Origin: Eubacteriales bacterium
GTDB lineage: Bacteria > Bacillota > Clostridia > Oscillospirales > Acutalibacteraceae
Direction: 5' to 3'
DNA: 39,539 nucleotides
Assembly (NCBI GenBank): GCA_029225565.1
Contig: JAQXWS010000010.1
Coordinates: 1-39,539, forward strand
Shown in pieces: positions 35,409 to 39,539 of the stretch. The notes below the pieces were generated by a model. It was not told the DNA's origin. It saw only the letters and a program-made list of their open reading frames with translations, and did no database searches. Position numbers and translations under genes: made by a program. Within the stretch, counting starts at the first letter, position 1. Each line of letters begins with the position of its first letter.

Positions 35409-36488
35409 TTACCAATATCCTAATACTCTCTGCATCAAAAGGCTGACTGCCGCAATGCTGACCCAACAGGTAAAGCCCAAGGCAATGGGCTTGCCGCCCT
35501 TCTTGACCAAAGTGACGATATTCGTGTTAAGGCCGATAGCGCACATAGCCATAGCGATAAAGAACTTTGCCAGCCACTTGGCTCCCTTTACAAAATAATC
35601 GGCATAAAACGCTGTAAAGCTGCTCTCCGGCAGATATGCCACAAGGGTGGTAATCAGGGACGCCGCCACAAAGTATATAATAAACCAGGGGAATATCTTT
35701 TTTATAGAAACCTTGGTACCCTCTGCACCGGACTTTTTTGCCCTGCGAGTTCTGAAAAGAGCAATAACCACCGTTATAGGGATAATAGCGAGGGTACGAG
35801 TAAGCTTGACGGTGGTTGCCTGCGCCAGAACAATACCGTTGGTATTCATCATACTGTCCCAGGCAGATGCGGCAGCAGTAACTGAGGATGTATCATTTAC
35901 CGCCGTTCCGGCAAATAACGCAAATCCGTCGTTGGACAAATGCATAGCATTGCCCAGAGTCGGGAATATCAGCGCCGCAATTACATTGAACAAAAATATT
36001 ACCGATATTGACTGGGCTATCTCCTCGTCATCGGCGTCAATGACCGGCGCCGTGGCCGCAATGGCAGAGCCTCCGCAAACGGACGAGCCCACGCCAACCA
36101 AGGTAGCCACATTTTTGTTGACCCTCATAATGCGGCACATAAGGAACGCCACCAGCAGCGACACACCGATAGTTGCAATAATTACAGGCAGGCTTTTGCC
36201 ACCCACGGACACAACCGTCTTTATGTTAAGTGTAAAGCCAAGTATAATTACTGCCCATTGCAAAATCTTTTTTGAAGTAAAAGTGATGCCCTGCTTAATG
36301 CTGTCGCCGGTAGCGAACTTTGGTGCAACTGCTGTGACAATCATACCCAGCACAATGGCAAATACCGGCGCACCTATAACCTCAAATGAAAACGAGCCGA
36401 TATTAATAGTGGCCAAAAATGTGGATATACCCGCAATCAGTATGCAGGGCAGAATACCCAATGCTTTGTTTTTAAAAAAATCTGTCAT
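35409..36488 (-). CDS. YeiH/PSE family putative sulfate or anion transporter
   Basis: A 359-residue membrane protein with about ten helices and the typical motifs PVFAIVLGMIV, WAVIILGFTLNI, LVGVGSSVCGGSAIAATAPVI, and GTAVNDTSSVTAAA. This is the YeiH (UPF0324) family, proposed to move sulfate or related anions. Its place 18 nt after an O-acetylhomoserine sulfhydrylase gene supports a sulfur-linked role, for example moving a sulfur compound; this is inference. ATG 36488 has GAGAG upstream. Confidence 0.85.
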   Translation of the reverse strand: MTDFFKNKALGILPCILIAGISTFLATINIGSFSFEVIGAPVFAIVLGMIVTAVAPKFATGDSIKQGITFTSKKILQWAVIILGFTLNIKTVVSVGGKSLPVIIATIGVSLLVAFLMCRIMRVNKNVATLVGVGSSVCGGSAIAATAPVIDADDEEIAQSISVIFLFNVIAALIFPTLGNAMHLSNDGFALFAGTAVNDTSSVTAAASAWDSMMNTNGIVLAQATTVKLTRTLAIIPITVVIALFRTRRAKKSGAEGTKVSIKKIFPWFIIYFVAASLITTLVAYLPESSFTAFYADYFVKGAKWLAKFFIAMAMCAIGLNTNIVTLVKKGGKPIALGFTCWVSIAAVSLLMQRVLGYW

Positions 36489-36506
36489 ATCTCTCTGTTC
36501 TTTTTG

Positions 36507-37775
36507 TTAAATCTGCGCCAATGCCTGTTCAATATCTGCGATAATATCCTCGGCAGCCTCAATACCGCACGAAAAACGGATAAGGTCGGGGCTAACGCCG
36601 CACTCCTCCAGTTGGCGGTCTGTCAGCTGACGGTGAGTGGTGGATGCCGGATGCAGACAGCAGGTGCGGGCATCGGCTACATGAGTTACAATTGCCGCCA
36701 GACGCAGGGAATCCATAAACTTGGTAGCGGCTTCTCTGCCGCCCTTAATACCAAAGGAAACAACTCCGCAGGTGCCGTTGGGCATATATTTCTTTGCCAA
36801 ATCGTACTGCTTGTCACCGGGAAGCATAGCACAGTTTACCCAAGTGATTTTTTCGTGATTTCGGAGATACTTGGCAACGGCAAGCGCATTCTCACAATGA
36901 CGGGCCATACGCAGATGCAAGGTCTCCAATCCCACATTAAGCAAAAATGCGTCGTTGGGCGACTGGACCGACCCCAGGTCACGCATAAGCTGAACAGTTG
37001 CCTTTGTGATATATGCACCCTTGCCGAATGCCTGGGTATATACAAGTCCGTGATAACTGTCATCAGGAGTGGTAAGACCCGGGAACTTGTCGTTGCGGGT
37101 CCAGTCAAAATTGCCGCTGTCAACTATGGCACCGCCGATGGTAGAGGCGTGACCCTCCATATACTTGGTAGTGGAATGGGTTACTATATCAACGCCCCAA
37201 TCGAACACACGGCAGTTGATGGGAGTAGCAAAGGTATTGTCCACAATAAGAGGAATACCGTTATCATGGGCTACCTTGGCAAACAGCTCAATATCCAATA
37301 CATCCAGGCTGGGGTTAGAAATAGTCTCGCCGAAAATTGCCTTTGTATTGGGCTGAACAGCGTTTTGAAGCTCCTCCTCGGTTGCCTGGGGAGATACAAA
37401 GGTAAAATCAATACCCAGCTTGCGCATAGTCACATTAAAAAGATTGAATGTGCCTCCGTAAATTGCAGATGATGACACAATATGGTCCCCTGCCTGGGCA
37501 ATATTAAATATGGCATAAAAATTTGCTGCCTGACCGGAGCCTGTGAGCATACCTGCCACCCCACCCTCAAGGGCAGCAATCTTGGAAGCCGCATTATCGC
37601 AGGTAGGATTTTGCAAGCGAGAATAAAAGTATCCGCTGGCCTTAAGGTCAAATAGGTCGCCCATAGCCTCGGAGGACTCGTACTTGTAGGTAGTGCTTTG
37701 GATAACGGGCATTACCCTGGGCTCACCGTTCTTTGGCTTATATGTGCCCTGGACACAGATAGTATCTAATTTCAT
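36507..37775 (-). CDS. O-acetylhomoserine sulfhydrylase (PLP)
   Basis: A 422-residue Cys/Met-metabolism PLP enzyme. Motifs seen are FYSRLQNPTCDNAASKIAALEGG, SSSAIYGGTFNLF, VDNTFATPI, and HSTTKYMEGH carrying the PLP lysine. The length and a FGIKGGR-type middle match O-acetylhomoserine aminocarboxypropyltransferases, which make homocysteine from O-acetylhomoserine and sulfide; cystathionine gamma-synthase is shorter (about 380). The start is ATG 37775, with AAGGAG at 9 nt. The transporter gene follows in the same operon. Confidence 0.9.
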   Translation of the reverse strand: MKLDTICVQGTYKPKNGEPRVMPVIQSTTYKYESSEAMGDLFDLKASGYFYSRLQNPTCDNAASKIAALEGGVAGMLTGSGQAANFYAIFNIAQAGDHIVSSSAIYGGTFNLFNVTMRKLGIDFTFVSPQATEEELQNAVQPNTKAIFGETISNPSLDVLDIELFAKVAHDNGIPLIVDNTFATPINCRVFDWGVDIVTHSTTKYMEGHASTIGGAIVDSGNFDWTRNDKFPGLTTPDDSYHGLVYTQAFGKGAYITKATVQLMRDLGSVQSPNDAFLLNVGLETLHLRMARHCENALAVAKYLRNHEKITWVNCAMLPGDKQYDLAKKYMPNGTCGVVSFGIKGGREAATKFMDSLRLAAIVTHVADARTCCLHPASTTHRQLTDRQLEECGVSPDLIRFSCGIEAAEDIIADIEQALAQI

Positions 37776-37805
37776 ATATATCAACTCCTTAAATATACTT
37801 TTTAC

Positions 37806-37834
37806 ATTATATCATCAATAATTGGGAATTTCAA
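37806..37834 (-). promoter_or_regulatory. Promoter of the sulfhydrylase operon
   Basis: On minus, TTGAAA (37829-37834), exactly 17 nt and TATAAT (37806-37811). The leader is only about 25 nt long, too short for a SAM riboswitch or T-box. Confidence 0.8.
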
Positions 37835-37851
37835 TTTTTTTGTAATATTTA

Positions 37852-37880
37852 TTGATATACCGTAATTCCGGTGGTATAAT
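37852..37880 (+). promoter_or_regulatory. Promoter of the AlaA-like gene
   Basis: TTGATA (37852-37857), 17 nt and TATAAT (37875-37880). ACCG/CGGT arms inside the spacer could be a regulator site. Confidence 0.75.
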
Positions 37881-37904
37881 AAGCCAATAATTGGAGGAAT
37901 GATT

Positions 37905-39113
37905 ATGATAAACAAATCGTCAAAGCTCGACAATGTACTGTACGATGTGCGTGGCCCGGTAGTTGACGAGGCCGCAAGGATGGAGGCCAGAGGACTCAAC
38001 ATCCTAAAGCTGAATATCGGCAACCCTGCGCCCTTCGGATTTTGTACTCCCGACGAGGTAATTATGGATATGCAGCACCAGCTCAAGGAATGCCAGGGAT
38101 ATTCGGACTCAAAGGGATTATTTGCTGCTCGCAAGGCGATTATGCAATACTCTCAGCTAAAAAATATTCCCAATGTTACCATAGACGACATTTACACCGG
38201 CAACGGTGTCAGCGAATTAATCAATTTGTGTATGCAAGCTCTGTTGGATGCGGGTGACGAAATTCTTATTCCGGCTCCGGATTATCCGCTGTGGACCGCC
38301 ACTGCAACTCTGTCCGGCGGCAAGGCAGTGCACTATATCTGTGACGAACAGGCTGACTGGTATCCCGATATTGATGATATAAAAAGCAAAATTACCTCCA
38401 AAACAAAGGCAATCGTAATCATCAACCCCAACAACCCCACCGGCGCTCTGTACCCAAGGGAGGTGCTGGAGCAAATAGTTGATATTGCCAGAGAGAATAA
38501 CCTGATTATTTTTTCTGACGAAATATATGACAGACTGGTAATGGACGGTCAGGAGCATATATCCATTGCGTCGCTGGCTCCGGACCTGTTCTGCGTAACC
38601 TTTAGCGGATTATCCAAATCACATATGATTGCAGGCTTCCGTATCGGATGGATGATACTCAGCGGCAATAAGGGAATTGCCAGGGACTATATTGACGGCA
38701 TAAATATGCTGTCCAATATGCGCCTGTGCTCCAATGTGCCGGCACAGTCCGTGGTGCAGACTGCCTTGGGCGGCACCCAAAGTGTAGAAAAATATGTTAA
38801 GCCGGGCGGCAGAATATACCAGCAACGAGAATATATCTACAACGCCCTCAATGATATTCCCGGCATTTCGGTAGTGAAGCCAAAGGCTGCATTTTACGCA
38901 TTCCCCAAGATTGATACAAAGATGTATAACATCAAGGACGACGAGCAGTTTGCTTTGGATTTTCTCAGACAAAAGCAGGTACTGCTGGTACACGGAGGAG
39001 GATTCAACTGGGGAGAACCCGACCATTTCAGAATAGTATATTTGCCTCGACTCAGCGTACTCAAGGACTCCATGGAGGCCCTTGCAGATTTCCTGAAAGG
39101 GTACAGACAATAA
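37905..39113 (+). CDS. Class I/II aminotransferase, alanine transaminase (AlaA-like)
   Basis: A 402-residue PLP aminotransferase. Motifs seen are KLNIGNPAPFGFCTPDE, YTGNGVSELI, PDYPLWTA, INPNNPTGALY, SDEIYDRL and FSGLSKSHMIAGFRIGW, with the PLP lysine in GLSKSH. This pattern is very close to E. coli AlaA, which exchanges amino groups between alanine and 2-oxoglutarate (or pyruvate and glutamate). The second ATG (37905) was chosen because GGAGG is 7 nt upstream; it is only 1 nt from the first ATG (37899). The last 89 nt of the gene are repeated exactly, in reverse, at the end of the window. Confidence 0.88.
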   Translation: MINKSSKLDNVLYDVRGPVVDEAARMEARGLNILKLNIGNPAPFGFCTPDEVIMDMQHQLKECQGYSDSKGLFAARKAIMQYSQLKNIPNVTIDDIYTGNGVSELINLCMQALLDAGDEILIPAPDYPLWTATATLSGGKAVHYICDEQADWYPDIDDIKSKITSKTKAIVIINPNNPTGALYPREVLEQIVDIARENNLIIFSDEIYDRLVMDGQEHISIASLAPDLFCVTFSGLSKSHMIAGFRIGWMILSGNKGIARDYIDGINMLSNMRLCSNVPAQSVVQTALGGTQSVEKYVKPGGRIYQQREYIYNALNDIPGISVVKPKAAFYAFPKIDTKMYNIKDDEQFALDFLRQKQVLLVHGGGFNWGEPDHFRIVYLPRLSVLKDSMEALADFLKGYRQ

Positions 39114-39539
39114 ATCAAAACACCTTGTAGAACTATCCACAAGGCGTCAGACTGTCGATAAAGCGGGTTGAACCACGCAAAATAATGTATAATATATAAC
39201 CATTTCCGCCTCTCTTGAGTAAAGAAAGGCGGGTGCGATTTATCGCACTCGTAGAGATTGTAAAAGCGGCTTAGACATCTAATGATGAATCTAAGCCGCT
39301 TTTATAATCTCTATGAGTGCGATAAATCGCACCAACCTTTCTTTACTCAAGAGAGGCAGAAATCGATTACATATTATATTATTTGGCGTGGTTCAACCCA
39401 CTTTATCGACAGTCTGACACCTTGTGGGTAATTCCACAAGGTGTTGTTTATTATTGTCTGTATCCTTTCAGGAAATCTGCAAGGGCCTCCATGGAGTCCT
39501 TGAGTACGCTGAGTCGAGGCAAATATACTATTCTGAAAT
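39025..39539. repeat. Long inverted repeat: perfect outer arms (gene end) and diverged inner arms
   Basis: Positions 39451-39539 are the exact reverse complement of 39025-39113, the last 89 nt of the aminotransferase gene. Just past its stop codon the arms continue as an imperfect inverted repeat (39114-39275 with 39290-39450). Differences are mostly transitions, with one indel and a poorly matching AT-rich patch near 39187-39205. The loop is 39276-39289. Each inner arm holds smaller palindromes: ACACCTTG...CAAGG(C/T)GT at both outer ends and GTGCGAT-N2-ATCGCAC. The right palindrome (39418-39445), followed by TTGTTTATTATT, could end transcription on plus. No gene lies in 39114-39450. It could be a MITE-like element or an assembly fold-back. 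Confidence 0.85.
39418..39455 (+). terminator. Terminator-like hairpin in the right repeat arm
   Basis: ACACCTTGTGG (39418-39428) pairs with CCACAAGGTGT (about 39434-39444), followed by TGTTTATTATT. On plus it would end transcripts that read through the long hairpin from the aminotransferase gene. The left-arm copy (39120-39146) is weaker and faces minus. Confidence 0.6.

Noticed and set aside
35647-36510. 287-codon plus-strand open frame
   Set aside because: It is antisense to the YeiH-type gene; its apparent hydrophobic pattern mirrors the membrane gene.
36504-37472. 322-codon plus-strand open frame
   Set aside because: It is the antisense of the sulfhydrylase gene, an artefact of its codon usage.
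1-39539. CRISPR arrays, tRNA, rRNA and complete insertion sequences
   Set aside because: No short regular spacer-repeat pattern, cloverleaf, rRNA stretch or transposase was seen; the only mobile-like candidate is the terminal inverted repeat.

Overview
The window looks like a chromosome or contig piece from an anaerobic gut Firmicute of the Ruminococcaceae/Oscillospirales type. Points in favour are type I dockerin modules on secreted proteins, cohesin-like modules, very large secreted helical proteins with clostridial signal peptides, strong GGAGG ribosome sites, and near-consensus TTGACA/TATAAT promoters with 17-bp spacers. A Ruminococcus bromii-like relative is possible, but I cannot fix the species.

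Layout. (1) 1-1486: a terminator from off the left edge, then a PadR regulator with a DUF2812 membrane protein (minus strand) behind a palindrome-studded consensus promoter. (2) 1541-6995: a divergent catabolic locus. A GSA-aminomutase-like class III aminotransferase and a two-domain class II aldolase lie on minus, a TetR regulator and an FGGY kinase on plus. Three copies of a 16-bp operator sit in the divergent promoter region, and tetR appears to be translated through a short overlapping leader ORF. (3) 7002-19331: genes on minus, in transcription order: a 2058-aa dockerin protein, a cohesin-like/dockerin protein, a cohesin-like secreted protein, a 31-codon mini-gene, and two tandem sugar-transfer-type ATP-grasp proteins. 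(4) 19332-20125: a 0.8-kb AT-rich divergent regulatory region ending in a structured leader. (5) 20126-29326: a single secreted protein of 3066 aa with long internal repeats. (6) 29479-33662: a plus operon with a Nudix protein, a small membrane exporter, a nucleotidyltransferase and a membrane-anchored GH27 alpha-galactosidase. (7) 35174-33711 (minus): EamA transporter, DUF1653 protein and CrcB fluoride channel. (8) 37775-35409 (minus): O-acetylhomoserine sulfhydrylase and a YeiH-type transporter. (9) 37905-39113 (plus): an AlaA-like aminotransferase. (10) 39025-39539: a long imperfect inverted repeat that then runs into an exact inverted copy of the 3' end of the aminotransferase gene.

How the parts may work together. 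The TetR locus reads as one regulon for uptake-independent breakdown of an unknown sugar-like or amino-sugar-like compound: amino transfer or mutase step, phosphorylation, aldol cleavage. The central 22 kb encodes exported surface or cellulosome-type machinery, with two giant proteins transcribed head-to-head. The ATP-grasp pair and mini-peptide next to it could be a cell-surface polymer module or, more speculatively, a peptide-modification module. The most unusual points are the giant head-to-head pair with its structured leader, the mini-gene beside the ATP-grasp genes, the leader-ORF and triple-operator circuit, and the terminal inverted repeat. The last must be checked for assembly artefact.
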